Below are positions 51,812-61,499 of a DNA stretch of 64,000 nt, piece after piece; within the stretch, counting starts at the first letter, position 1; every line of letters starts with the position of its first letter. Made by a program: the position numbers and the translations under genes. This stretch comes from Caballeronia insecticola. GTDB taxonomy: Bacteria > Pseudomonadota > Gammaproteobacteria > Burkholderiales > Burkholderiaceae. The stretch spans positions 1,860,001 through 1,924,000 of the forward strand of contig NC_021287.1 in the NCBI RefSeq assembly GCF_000402035.1. The letters are read 5' to 3'. The notes beneath the pieces were generated by a model. That model worked only from the letters and a program-made list of their open reading frames with translations. It had not been told where the DNA came from and made no database searches.

Positions 51812-53338
51812 ATGACCGAACCGACTCAAGCGGGCGCCGCTCCCGAACTGGAAGAAAACCAGATCATGGCCGAGCGCCGCGAGAAACTGCGCGCGCTGCG
51901 CGAGCAGGGCATCGCCTATCCGAACGATTTCCGCCCGACGCATCAGGCCGCAGCACTCCAGGCCGACTACGCCGAGACCGACAAAGACGCGCTCGAAGCG
52001 AATCCCCTGCCCGTCGCGCTCGCCGGCCGCATGATGTTGAAGCGCGTGATGGGCAAAGCCAGCTTCGCGACGGTGCAGGACGGCAGCGGCCAGATCCAGT
52101 TCTTCATCACGCCCGCGGACGTCGGCGCCGAAACCTACGACGCGTTCAAGAAGTGGGACCTGGGCGATATCGTCGCGGCCCGCGGCGTGCTGTTCCGCAC
52201 GAACAAGGGGGAGTTGTCGGTGCGCTGCACGGAATTGCGTCTGCTGTCGAAGGCGCTGCGCCCGCTGCCGGACAAGTTCCACGGCCTCGCCGATCAGGAA
52301 ATGCGCTATCGCCAGCGCTATGTCGATCTGATCGTCACGCCGGAATCGCGCAAGACGTTCATGGCGCGCACCAAGGCCGTCACGTCGATCCGCAACTTCA
52401 TGGCGAAGTCGAACTTCATGGAAGTCGAAACGCCGATGCTGCACCCGATCCCGGGCGGCGCCGCGGCCAAGCCTTTCGTCACGCATCACAACGCGCTCGA
52501 CATGCAGATGTTCCTGCGCATCGCGCCCGAGCTTTATCTGAAGCGGCTGATCGTCGGCGGCTTCGAGCGCGTGTTCGAGATCAACCGTAACTTCCGGAAC
52601 GAAGGCGTGTCGCCGCGTCACAATCCGGAATTCACGATGATGGAGTTCTACGCGGCCTACACCGATTACCGCTGGCTGATGGACTTCACCGAAGAACTGA
52701 TCCGCCAGGCCGCGATCGATGCGCTCGGCACCGCGACCATCACGTATCAGGGGCGCGAACTCGATTTGAGCAAGCCGTTCCATCGTCTGACGATCAATCA
52801 GGCGATCCAGAAGTACGCGCCGCAATACACGGACGCGCAGTTGTCGGACGCGGCGTTCCTGCGCACGGAGTTGAAGAAATTCGGCGTCGATACGACGCAG
52901 CCCGCGTTCCTCAACGCCGGCGTCGGTTCGCTGCAACTCGCGCTGTTCGAAGAGACCGCCGAGTCGCAACTGTGGGAACCGACGTATATCGTCGACTATC
53001 CGGTGGAAGTGTCGCCGCTCGCGCGTGCGTCGGATTCCGTGGCGGGCATCACCGAGCGTTTCGAGCTGTTCATCACCGGTCGCGAAATCGCCAACGGTTT
53101 CTCCGAGCTGAACGATCCGGAAGATCAGGCTGCGCGCTTCCAGAAACAGGTCGACCAAAAAGATGCCGGCGACGAAGAAGCCATGTACTTCGACGCCGAC
53201 TATATCCGCGCGCTCGAATACGGCATGCCGCCGACGGGTGGATGCGGTATCGGCGTCGACCGGCTGGTGATGCTGTTGACCGACAGCCCGAGCATCCGCG
53301 ACGTGATTCTGTTCCCGCATCTGCGTCGGGAAGACTGA
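51812..53338 (+). CDS. lysS: Lysyl-tRNA synthetase, class II
   Basis: 508 residues. N-terminal OB-fold anticodon domain ([36 protein letters not shown]). Catalytic motif 2 is [20 protein letters not shown], and motif 3 is [20 protein letters not shown], ending with PHLRRED. The prfB-lysS pair is conserved in many bacteria; the gap here is 88 nt. Followed by a terminator. Confidence 0.98.
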   Translation: MTEPTQAGAAPELEENQIMAERREKLRALREQGIAYPNDFRPTHQAAALQADYAETDKDALEANPLPVALAGRMMLKRVMGKASFATVQDGSGQIQFFITPADVGAETYDAFKKWDLGDIVAARGVLFRTNKGELSVRCTELRLLSKALRPLPDKFHGLADQEMRYRQRYVDLIVTPESRKTFMARTKAVTSIRNFMAKSNFMEVETPMLHPIPGGAAAKPFVTHHNALDMQMFLRIAPELYLKRLIVGGFERVFEINRNFRNEGVSPRHNPEFTMMEFYAAYTDYRWLMDFTEELIRQAAIDALGTATITYQGRELDLSKPFHRLTINQAIQKYAPQYTDAQLSDAAFLRTELKKFGVDTTQPAFLNAGVGSLQLALFEETAESQLWEPTYIVDYPVEVSPLARASDSVAGITERFELFITGREIANGFSELNDPEDQAARFQKQVDQKDAGDEEAMYFDADYIRALEYGMPPTGGCGIGVDRLVMLLTDSPSIRDVILFPHLRRED

Positions 53339-53367
53339 GTTTCCCCGACATCGCCAAGCAGCATTCG

Positions 53368-53395
53368 AAAGCGCGCCCTCCGAGGCGCGCTTTTT
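53368..53395 (+). terminator. Rho-independent terminator of prfB-lysS
   Basis: Arms AAAGCGCGCC (53368-53377) and GGCGCGCTTT (53384-53393) with loop CTCCGA, continuing into T-rich TTTTTG. Confidence 0.88.
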
Positions 53396-53606
53396 GTTGT
53401 AACCGCTGGTAAAAAATTCAAGGCTCGTCGGCCACGCGTATCGTGGCAGCGCCTGTTTTCGCGCCTGGCATCGGTCGTGCTTTTCCCCAACACGTATTGC
53501 AGCCACGAAATTGTTACAACCGGAAAAAGCAGAGAATTCGGATTTCTCCGAAAATAGTTTCGACAGCAGCCGGCAACGGCGCTTTGCCTCGGAAGGAGAG
53601 TCAGAA

Positions 53607-54374
53607 ATGGATAACGGGACCCATAAACTCAGCACGTCGCCCTCCTCCGGCGGCGCTCAGCCGCAGCAGCGGCGCCTGCACCCGCTCGTCGCGACGGCGG
53701 CAGGCGCGGTGATCGTGGCGAGCCTTGTCGCGACCGCCGCGATGACGGGACTATTTCCGAAGGCATCGAGCAACGGCGCGCAGAACCCGCAGACGCAAAC
53801 GGCGGCGGTTGCGCAGCAGCCGGTTGTCGATTCCGCGGCGCCGAGTCCCGCGCAGCAATCGACTGCGGCGCAACAAGCGCAACAGCAAGCAGCGCAGCAG
53901 GCGGCGCAACAACAGGCCGCTCAGCAGCAAGCCGCTCAACAAGCCGCCCAGCAGCAGGCACAACAGGCACAGCAAGCGCCAGCACAGCCGCAGCCCGCGC
54001 AGCCGTCCTATGCGCAGCAGCCGCCGCAGCATCAGAACTATTGCTCGACCTGCGGCACCGTCGAGGCGATCTCGGCTGTCAAGCAGGAAGGTCATGGAAC
54101 GGGAATCGGCGCGGTCGGTGGCGCGGTGGCGGGCGGTGTCGTCGGCAATCAGTTCGGGCGCGGCGGCGGCCGTACCGCGATGACGCTGCTCGGCGCGCTC
54201 GGCGGCGGTTTGGCGGGGAATTCGGTGGAGAAACATCTGCGCAGCGAGACCGACTATTCGGTGCGTGTGCGGATGGAAAACGGCAAGACGCGTTACTTCA
54301 CGTACAAGAATCCGCCGCCGTTCGCGCAAGGCCAGCGCGTGCATATTTCGAACGGCACGCTGGTCGCGGGTTGA
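53607..54374 (+). CDS. Glycine-zipper 2TM protein with long Gln/Ala tract
   Basis: 255 residues from MDNGTHKLSTSPSSGGAQPQ, with AAGGAG 8 nt upstream; the longer frame from 53511 lacks a site. One membrane anchor at ~28-50 (VATAAGAVIVASLVATAAMT). Residues ~85-135 are almost only Gln and Ala, then Pro-rich. Next come NYCSTCGTVEAISAVKQEGH and the glycine zipper GTGIGAVGGAVAGGVVGNQF plus LLGALGGGLAGNSVEKHL, the pattern of SlyB/Rick_17kDa-type envelope proteins. The CSTC pair could form a disulfide or metal site. Possibly spans periplasm from inner membrane; role unknown. Confidence 0.85.
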   Translation: MDNGTHKLSTSPSSGGAQPQQRRLHPLVATAAGAVIVASLVATAAMTGLFPKASSNGAQNPQTQTAAVAQQPVVDSAAPSPAQQSTAAQQAQQQAAQQAAQQQAAQQQAAQQAAQQQAQQAQQAPAQPQPAQPSYAQQPPQHQNYCSTCGTVEAISAVKQEGHGTGIGAVGGAVAGGVVGNQFGRGGGRTAMTLLGALGGGLAGNSVEKHLRSETDYSVRVRMENGKTRYFTYKNPPPFAQGQRVHISNGTLVAG

Positions 54375-54397
54375 GCAATCGGCGCGAGTTGAGCGCG

Positions 54398-54437
54398 AAA
54401 AAAAGGCGATGGACCTTTGCGTCCCTCGCCTTTTTTT
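54398..54437. terminator. Bidirectional terminator between glycine-zipper gene and kinase gene
   Basis: Arms AAAAAAAGGCGA (54398-54409) and TCGCCTTTTTTT (54426-54437), with an inner GGAC/GTCC extension separated by single-base bulges. T-runs on both strands; it overlaps the 3' end of the convergent kinase gene by 2 nt. Confidence 0.85.
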
Positions 54438-54945
54438 ATTCTCGATGCATCGCCGCGATCAACATATCGACGCATTCCTCGACCGAAAGTAACGCCGTGT
54501 CCAGCCGGAACGGCGTTCGATGCCACGCTTCGTAGTCGCGCTTCTCGACCTGCTCCCACGTGGGCAGGGTCAGGCCAGCAACGGTCGATGGGCGCGTTTC
54601 CACGCGGCGCCGATGAAGCGCCGCATTCGAACACACGATTTCGACTTCGAGCATCCCGACGCCCGCCCCGCGCGCGACCGCCTGAAACGCGTCGCGCGTG
54701 ATCTTCAGCGGATTCACCGAATCGGCGATCACCGTCAGCCCCAGGCGTAGATTGTCGGCTGCGAGCCGGTATGCCGCCAGATATCCCGCCGGCCCGATCT
54801 CGCCGCCGGCTGCGAGCACGTGCGCTTCGCGAATGCCCTGTTCGATCGAATCGATGCGCAGATAAACCGCCTTCAACCGCGCCGCCAGCTTCACGGCGAT
54901 GCTGCTTTTCCCGCTGCCCGGCAGACCGGAAAATACGATGAACAC
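54436..54945 (-). CDS. Small P-loop kinase-like protein (AAA_33/zeta-toxin-like)
   Basis: 169 residues. Walker A GLPGSGKSS at 7-15 in the opening MFIVFSGLPGSGKSSIAVKL, acidic helix LRIDSIEQGIREAHVLAAGG, VIADSVNPLKITRDAFQAVA (the Asp-Ser strand), and the arginine-rich lid CSNAALHRRRVETRPSTVAG. Layout resembles gluconate/shikimate-like or zeta-toxin-like kinases, and could phosphorylate a small metabolite or an antibiotic. No antitoxin-type neighbour is seen, so a toxin role is unlikely. It starts 4 nt after the pssA stop. Confidence 0.82.
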   Translation of the reverse strand: MFIVFSGLPGSGKSSIAVKLAARLKAVYLRIDSIEQGIREAHVLAAGGEIGPAGYLAAYRLAADNLRLGLTVIADSVNPLKITRDAFQAVARGAGVGMLEVEIVCSNAALHRRRVETRPSTVAGLTLPTWEQVEKRDYEAWHRTPFRLDTALLSVEECVDMLIAAMHRE

Positions 54946-54949
54946 GTCC

Positions 54950-55816
54950 TCAATGATCCCGCTGCGAGCTGCGCGCCGGATTCGGCCTGCCGCGCATCGC
55001 CATATAGGCCCACCAGAAATAGCCCGAAAAGCCGTACAGCACGAACAGGCAGAACAGCATCACCGGCGGATCCGACGACACCAGCACGAACGCCACCACG
55101 ATCAGCAGCACGCCCGCGAACGGCACGCGATACCGCACGTCCAGCGCCTTGCCGCTGTAGAACGGCGCATTCGAGACCATCGTCACACCCGCGTAGATGG
55201 TCAGTGCGAACGCAACCCACGGCAGCCAGACCAGCTTGAGCGGCACGCGGTTGTCGGTCGCGAGCCAGACGAAGCCCGCGATCAGCGCCGCCGCGGCCGG
55301 CGACGGCAATCCCTGGAAGTAACGCTTGTCGACCACGCCGACGTTCGTGTTGAAGCGCGCAAGCCGCAGCGCCGCGCCCGAGCAATAGACGAAGGCCGCG
55401 AGCCAGCCCCAGCGCCCGAGGTCCTTCAGCACCCATTCGTACATCACGAGCGCGGGCGCGACGCCGAACGACACCATGTCGGAGAGACTGTCGAACTGCT
55501 CGCCGAACGCGCTCTGCGTGTGCGTCATGCGCGCGACACGGCCGTCCATGCCGTCGAGCACCATCGCGACAAAAATGGCGATGGCGGCAATCTCGAAACG
55601 CACGTTCATCGCCTGGACGACGGCGAAGAAGCCGCAGAACAGCGCGGCGGTGGTAAAGGCATTCGGCAGCAGATAGATGCCGCGCTTTCTCAGGAATTGC
55701 TGCCGCTTCGCGCGCCGCGTTTCCACGGCGCCCACGTCCTGCGCGGCCTTGTTGCGACGAAACGCGCGCGGGGTAGTCGCGTTCGCGCGGTTACGGCGCG
55801 GTTTGAATGCCGCCAT
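54950..55816 (-). CDS. pssA: CDP-diacylglycerol--serine O-phosphatidyltransferase
   Basis: Makes phosphatidylserine from CDP-diacylglycerol and serine; the product is decarboxylated by Psd encoded just upstream. 288 residues from MAAFKPRRNRANATTPRAFR, with GGAGG before the ATG. The CDP-alcohol phosphotransferase signature D-G-x2-A-R-x8-G-x3-D-x3-D is complete: DGMDGRVARMTH (from 88) to GEQFDSLSD (Asp109, Asp113). About eight membrane segments follow. This is the membrane type, unlike the soluble E. coli PssA. Confidence 0.95.
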   Translation of the reverse strand: MAAFKPRRNRANATTPRAFRRNKAAQDVGAVETRRAKRQQFLRKRGIYLLPNAFTTAALFCGFFAVVQAMNVRFEIAAIAIFVAMVLDGMDGRVARMTHTQSAFGEQFDSLSDMVSFGVAPALVMYEWVLKDLGRWGWLAAFVYCSGAALRLARFNTNVGVVDKRYFQGLPSPAAAALIAGFVWLATDNRVPLKLVWLPWVAFALTIYAGVTMVSNAPFYSGKALDVRYRVPFAGVLLIVVAFVLVSSDPPVMLFCLFVLYGFSGYFWWAYMAMRGRPNPARSSQRDH

Positions 55817-55829
55817 CGAGACCTCCGCG

Positions 55830-56474
55830 TTATTCCGCGAATTCGGCGAGGATCGTCGACGAAGCCGAGACTTTCTCGCCGATCGAAACGCGCGGACGGC
55901 TGCCCACCGGCAGATACACATCGACGCGTGAGCCGAAGCGAATGAAGCCGTAACGTTGACCGCGCGTGAGCGGCTCGCCCACGTGCACGTAACAGAGAAT
56001 GCGCCGCGCGATCAGTCCGGCGATCTGCACCGACGTCACGGTATGTCCGGCCGCGGTCTGCAGCACGACGGCGTTGCGCTCGTTCTCGGTGGAAGCCTTG
56101 TCCACGGCCGCGTTCAGGAACGCGCCCGGAAAGTACTGCACCTTGCTGATCGCGCCGTCCACCGGCGAGCGCTGCGAGTGCACGTTGAACACGTTCATGA
56201 ACACGCTGATCTTGAGCGCCTCGCGGCCCACATAAGGATCGTGCGCGGTTTCGACCGCCACGATACGTCCGTCCGCCGGGCACAGCACCGCGTTGGGCTG
56301 CGACGGAATCGGACGCGGCGGATCGCGGAAGAACTGGACGACGAAGATCACGATCAGCCAGAAGATCCAGGCGAAGCCAAAGCCGCCCATCGCCTGCACG
56401 AGGATGGCGACGACGGCCGCGATGGCAATGAACGGCCAGCCTTCGCGGGCAATGATCGGATGAGGATAGTTCAT
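55830..56474 (-). CDS. psd: Phosphatidylserine decarboxylase (short, pyruvoyl type)
   Basis: Converts phosphatidylserine to phosphatidylethanolamine. 214 residues. Two membrane spans in the first 48 residues ([31 protein letters not shown]), then [32 protein letters not shown] and the self-cleavage site [11 protein letters not shown] with Ser182 becoming the pyruvoyl group. The short length and GS site (not LGST) match the Psd-A group. pssA starts 13 nt downstream. Confidence 0.95.
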   Translation of the reverse strand: MNYPHPIIAREGWPFIAIAAVVAILVQAMGGFGFAWIFWLIVIFVVQFFRDPPRPIPSQPNAVLCPADGRIVAVETAHDPYVGREALKISVFMNVFNVHSQRSPVDGAISKVQYFPGAFLNAAVDKASTENERNAVVLQTAAGHTVTSVQIAGLIARRILCYVHVGEPLTRGQRYGFIRFGSRVDVYLPVGSRPRVSIGEKVSASSTILAEFAE

Positions 56475-56510
56475 GAACGAGTTCGAGTTTTATTAAAACC
56501 GTAGGATAGC

Positions 56511-56549
56511 AAAAGCCGCCCGGCGCACAGGGGCGTCCGGGCGGCTTTT
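56511..56549 (-). terminator. Terminator between ilvC and psd
   Basis: Arms AAAAGCCGCCCGG (56511-56523) and CCGGGCGGCTTTT (56537-56549) with a 13-nt loop. It lies 41 nt after the ilvC stop on the minus strand and separates ilvBHC from the phospholipid genes psd-pssA. Confidence 0.85.
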
Positions 56550-56589
56550 CTACAAGCAAGAAGCGTGACGCGCGTTCACGCTGCGCGCT

Positions 56590-57675
<1,086 letters not shown>

Positions 57676-58167
57676 TTACACCTTGAGGATGCGCTCGCCG
57701 CGGCCGATGCCGGAGCTGCCCGTGCGAACGGTTTCCAGAATCGCCGTGGCGTCGAGCGCCTGAATGAACGCGTCGAGCTTGTCGGAGGCGCCAGTCAGTT
57801 CCATCGTGTAGGTCTTTTCGGTCACGTCGATGATGCGGCCGCGGAAGATATCCGCCATGCGCTTCATCTCTTCGCGTTCCTTGCCGACCGCCCTTACCTT
57901 GATGAGCATCAGCTCGCGCTCGATGTGGGCGCCCTCTGTCAGGTCGACCACTTTCACCACCTCGATCAGGCGGTTCAGGTGCTTCGTGATCTGTTCGATC
58001 ACGTCGTCCGAGCCAATCGAGACGATGGTGAGCCGCGACAGCGAACTGTCTTCCGTCGGCGCCACCGTCAGCGTTTCGATGTTATAGCCGCGCGCCGAAA
58101 AGAGCCCGACGACGCGCGATAACGCGCCCGGTTCGTTTTCCAGCAGTACGGAGATGATGTGTTTCAT
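57676..58167 (-). CDS. ilvH: Acetolactate synthase small (regulatory) subunit
   Basis: Binds valine and controls the large subunit. 163 residues from MKHIISVLLENEPGALSRVV; 26 more in-frame codons upstream were excluded. N-terminal ACT domain (ISVLLENEPGALSRVVGLFS, GYNIETLTVAPTED), second half MADIFRGRIIDVTEKTYTME and DAFIQALDATAILETVRTGS. It follows ilvB by 106 nt. Confidence 0.98.
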   Translation of the reverse strand: MKHIISVLLENEPGALSRVVGLFSARGYNIETLTVAPTEDSSLSRLTIVSIGSDDVIEQITKHLNRLIEVVKVVDLTEGAHIERELMLIKVRAVGKEREEMKRMADIFRGRIIDVTEKTYTMELTGASDKLDAFIQALDATAILETVRTGSSGIGRGERILKV

Positions 58168-58273
58168 GTCTTTTCCCGATGATGTCCAGTTGAAGGCTTC
58201 GATGCGAATCCGCGCGCCGCACATGTCTTTTGTGGAGACAGGCACGCGCGAACCCGCGCAGTCGAAACCCGCG

Positions 58274-60037
58274 TTATAGATCCTCAGACCCGAGCAACAT
58301 TTCCGTGATGCCCTTGCCTGCCTGCACCATCGGGAATACGTTTTCGGTGGGATCCGTCTGGAAGTCGAGAAACACGGTGCGATCCTTGAGACGCAGCGCT
58401 TCCTTCAGCGCCGGCTCGACGTCCGCGGTCTTTTCGACACGAATGCCGACATGGCCATACGCTTCAGCGAGCTTCACGAAGTCGGGCAGCGCGTCCATGT
58501 ACGAACTGGAGTAACGCTTCTTGTATTCGATCTGCTGCCACTGGCGCACCATGCCGAGATAGCGGTTGTTGAGCGAGATGATCTTGATGGGCGTGTTGTA
58601 CTGCTTGCACGTCGAGAGCTCCTGAATGCACATCTGAATGGAGCCTTCGCCCGTGATGCAGACCACTTCTTCGTCCGGATAGGCCATCTTCACGCCCATC
58701 GCGGCGGGAAGACCGAAGCCCATCGTGCCGAGGCCGCCCGAGTTGATCCAGCGGCGCGGCTTGTTGAACGGATAGAACTGCGCCGCCCACATCTGATGCT
58801 GGCCGACGTCCGAACAGACGAACGCGTCGCCGTCGGTCAGCTCCCAGAGCTTCTCGACAACATATTGCGGCTTGATGATCTCGCTCTTGCGGTCGTAGGC
58901 CAGGCAGTCCTTCGAGCGCCAGCCTTCGATGTCGTCCCACCACTTCGCGAGCGCCTGCGTGTCCGGACCGTGCTCGGCGTGCTGAAGCTGCTCGATGAGA
59001 TCCTTGAGCACTTCCTTCACGTCCCCGACGATCGGGATATCCACCTTCACGCGCTTCGAAATGGACGACGGATCGACGTCGATATGGATGATCTTGCGCG
59101 GCGACGACGCGAAGTGCTTCGGATCGCCGATCACGCGGTCGTCGAAGCGCGCGCCGATGGCGATCAGCACGTCGCAGTTCTGCATCGCCATGTTGGCTTC
59201 GTACGTGCCGTGCATGCCGAGCATGCCGAGGAATTTTTTATCGCTCGCGCGGTAGCCGCCCAGACCCATCAACGTATTGGTGACCGGGTAGCCGAGCAGA
59301 TCGACGAACTGGTTCAGCTCGCGCGATGCGTCCGCGAGAATGATGCCGCCGCCGGTATAGATATACGGGCGCTTCGCCGACAGCAGCAGTTGCACCGCCT
59401 TGCGGATCTGGCCCGAATGGCCCTTCGTGACCGGATTGTACGAACGCAGCGACACGCTCTTGAGCGGCTCGTACTTGCACGGCGCCTTCGAGACGTCCTT
59501 CGGAATGTCGATCAGCACCGGACCGGGACGACCCGTGCGGGCGATATAGAACGCTTTCTTGACGGTCGCCGCGAGATCGCGCACGTCCTTCACGAGGAAG
59601 TTGTGCTTGACGCACGGACGCGTGATGCCGACGGTATCGCACTCCTGGAACGCGTCGAGGCCGATGGCCGCGGTCGGAACCTGCCCGCTGATGATGACGA
59701 GCGGAATGGAGTCCATGTAGGCCGTGGCGATGCCGGTGACGGCGTTCGTCACGCCCGGACCGGAAGTCACGAGACACACGCCGACCTTGCCGGTCGAGCG
59801 CGAATAGGCGTCGGCGGCGTGCACGGCGGCCTGCTCGTGGCGCACGAGAATGTGCTGGATCTGGTCCTGCTTGTAGAGCTCGTCGTAGATGTAGAGTACC
59901 GAGCCGCCGGGATAGCCCCAAATGAACTCGACGTTCTCGTCGGCCAGCGCGCGCATGAGCACGGTGCCGCCGATGGAGTCGGCTTCTGAAGGGGGAGTCG
60001 TATCCGACGTGGAGAATTCCGCGCTAGGCATGTTCAT
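58274..60037 (-). CDS. ilvB: Acetolactate synthase large (catalytic) subunit
   Basis: Thiamine-diphosphate enzyme forming acetolactate or acetohydroxybutyrate from pyruvate. 587 residues. N-terminal TPP-pyrimidine domain with catalytic Glu in ILVRHEQAAVHAADAYSRST and GKVGVCLVTSGPGVTNAVTG; central FAD domain; C-terminal TPP-phosphate motif EEVVCITGEGSIQMCIQELS with LNNRYLGMVRQWQ. Two starts (60037 and two codons later) are equivalent. The same-strand leader is about 143 nt from a strong promoter (separate entry). Confidence 0.98.
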   Translation of the reverse strand: MNMPSAEFSTSDTTPPSEADSIGGTVLMRALADENVEFIWGYPGGSVLYIYDELYKQDQIQHILVRHEQAAVHAADAYSRSTGKVGVCLVTSGPGVTNAVTGIATAYMDSIPLVIISGQVPTAAIGLDAFQECDTVGITRPCVKHNFLVKDVRDLAATVKKAFYIARTGRPGPVLIDIPKDVSKAPCKYEPLKSVSLRSYNPVTKGHSGQIRKAVQLLLSAKRPYIYTGGGIILADASRELNQFVDLLGYPVTNTLMGLGGYRASDKKFLGMLGMHGTYEANMAMQNCDVLIAIGARFDDRVIGDPKHFASSPRKIIHIDVDPSSISKRVKVDIPIVGDVKEVLKDLIEQLQHAEHGPDTQALAKWWDDIEGWRSKDCLAYDRKSEIIKPQYVVEKLWELTDGDAFVCSDVGQHQMWAAQFYPFNKPRRWINSGGLGTMGFGLPAAMGVKMAYPDEEVVCITGEGSIQMCIQELSTCKQYNTPIKIISLNNRYLGMVRQWQQIEYKKRYSSSYMDALPDFVKLAEAYGHVGIRVEKTADVEPALKEALRLKDRTVFLDFQTDPTENVFPMVQAGKGITEMLLGSEDL

Positions 60038-60446
60038 TCATCACCTTTCGAATTTTCGGCAAAAAATTGATCGGGTGCTCTCTGCCGGGCTTGTGGCTCG
60101 GGTTCAAGCGGCGCGTCTTAAGTTGACAGGCGTGCTTCTTGGGCTCGCCTCAAATTAGACATTCACTTTATGATGCGAGTCGGAAAATGTAGCCCGAGGC
60201 GCGCGACGGGTCAAGCAAAAACTTTCCGAACAGGCTGATAGCGTTTTTGCCCGCACGGGTTTGGGGCGCAGCGAATCCCCCGTTAGAGCCTTCGCCGGCG
60301 CGTGAAACCGTCCGCGCGCATGTTGCCATCGGCAACAAAATCGCTCATTTTGTCCGGATGCCGCGAAACTTTGCTAGGATTCGCAGGTTTTCCTCGAACC
60401 TCACGATCCCTTTCGACGCAAATTCGTTGCGCCGGGTCCCCAACGG
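60038..60446. other. Divergent control region between ilvB and the ECF sigma gene
   Basis: 409 nt without a supported gene. Minus-strand promoter for ilvB at 60186-60214. Plus-strand side: perfect inverted repeat TGTTGCC (60321-60327) / GGCAACA (60331-60337) with a 3-nt centre, then TTGTCC (60350-60355) and TAGGAT (60375-60380) 19 nt apart, a possible promoter of the sigma gene. A 14-codon frame (60118-60162, minus, MSNLRRAQEARLST) in the ilvB leader lacks a good ribosome-binding site. Confidence 0.6.
60186..60214 (-). promoter_or_regulatory. Sigma-70 promoter of ilvBHC
   Basis: On the minus strand TTGACC (60214-60209) and TACATT (60191-60186) are separated by exactly 17 nt. The leader of about 143 nt to ilvB holds no obvious poly-U attenuator. 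Confidence 0.7.
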
Positions 60447-61010
60447 ATGGCATCAGACAAGGAACTCGCCGATTTCCTGGCGGGCGTCGAAAGACGCGCG
60501 TTCAAGCAAACCGTGTACACCGTTCGCGACGACGACGCGGCGCTCGACATCGTGCAGGAAGCGATGATCAAGCTGGCCGAGAAGTACGGCGACCGGCCGC
60601 CTTCCGAGCTTCCGCTTTTGTTCCAGCGTATCCTTCAGAACGCGACGCACGATCACTTCCGTCGCCAGAAGGTGCGCAACACCTGGGTCAGCCTCTTCTC
60701 GTCCTTCGGCAACGCGGACGACGACGAATTCGACCCGCTCGAAACCTTCGACTCCGAAGACAGCGCGGTCGGCAGCGAAAGCAGCGAGAACAAACTGGAG
60801 CGCGAACAGATCCTCAATCTGATCGACGCGGAAATCCAGAAACTGCCCGCACGTCAACGAGAAGCTTTTCTCATGCGTTACTGGGAAGATATGGATGTCG
60901 CCGAGACGGCCGCTGCGATGGGGTGCTCCGAGGGTAGCGTGAAAACGCATTGTTCACGCGCCACGCACACTCTCGCTCAAGCCCTGAAAGCCAAAGGGAT
61001 CACGCTATGA
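60447..61010 (+). CDS. ECF-type RNA polymerase sigma factor
   Basis: 187 residues. Region 2 (about 15-80): RAFKQTVYTVRDDDAALDIV, QEAMIKLAEKYGDRPPSELP, LLFQRILQNATHDHFRRQK. An acidic linker (DDDEFDPLETFDSEDSAVGS) is followed by region 4 (~125-180): LPARQREAFLMRYWEDMDVA, ETAAAMGCSEGSVKTHCSRA. The linker is longer than in classic ECF factors. The next gene starts within its stop codon, suggesting the anti-sigma or partner role of DUF3619. I assign no regulon. Confidence 0.92.
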   Translation: MASDKELADFLAGVERRAFKQTVYTVRDDDAALDIVQEAMIKLAEKYGDRPPSELPLLFQRILQNATHDHFRRQKVRNTWVSLFSSFGNADDDEFDPLETFDSEDSAVGSESSENKLEREQILNLIDAEIQKLPARQREAFLMRYWEDMDVAETAAAMGCSEGSVKTHCSRATHTLAQALKAKGITL

Positions 61011-61459
61011 GTTCCGCTCTAGAAACGAAGGAAAACGAGTTCGCGCTGAAAGTGGTGCGCGCACTCGACGAAAATACGTCGAATATTCCGGCCGCGGCCG
61101 TCGATCGGCTCGCCGCGGCGCGCCGGTCTGCTATCGCGCGCAAGAAGCCGGAGAAAGTCGCCGTCGCGGTGTCTGCGCCCGTCTTCACGCCGGCGTTGGC
61201 CGGCGCGGGCAGCACGCTCCCGGCGGGGGACGCTGGCGAAGACGCACGCCCGAAGGGCCTGCTCGCGCGGCTCGGCGGGCTGGGCCTCGCGTGGCCGCTG
61301 GCGGCGCTTGCCATCGGGCTTGCCGGCATCGCTTACTGGGAAGACCAGCAGCGTAAGGCGGAACTGGCCGATATCGACGCCGCCATGATGAGCGACAGCC
61401 TGCCCATCGACGCTTATCTGGATCACGGCTTCAACGCGTATCTCACGCGTAATCACTAA
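61007..61459 (+). CDS. DUF3619 membrane protein (candidate anti-sigma partner)
   Basis: 150 residues; ATGA overlap with the sigma-factor stop. N-terminal cytoplasmic part with helix KENEFALKVVRALDENTSNI and AAVDRLAAARRSAIARKKPE, then a Pro/Ala/Gly linker and one membrane span (GLAWPLAALAIGLAGIAYWE), and a short periplasmic tail (PIDAYLDHGFNAYLTRNH). A cytoplasmic helical head with a single span and coupled translation is typical of anti-sigma factors, so an inhibitory role is plausible but unproven. Confidence 0.85.
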   Translation: MSSALETKENEFALKVVRALDENTSNIPAAAVDRLAAARRSAIARKKPEKVAVAVSAPVFTPALAGAGSTLPAGDAGEDARPKGLLARLGGLGLAWPLAALAIGLAGIAYWEDQQRKAELADIDAAMMSDSLPIDAYLDHGFNAYLTRNH

Positions 61460-61499
61460 TCCTGTCATTAAGCACTGAATACAGCGGGGGAATTTTCGG

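Noticed and set aside
54436..54945. Zeta-toxin/antitoxin system
   Set aside because: The P-loop fits, but there is no epsilon-like antitoxin gene nearby and the gene is tied to pssA.
60118..60162. Leader peptide for ilvB attenuation (14 codons)
   Set aside because: It has two Leu but no Ile or Val, and no terminator-type hairpin with a U-run follows, so classical branched-chain attenuation is not supported.
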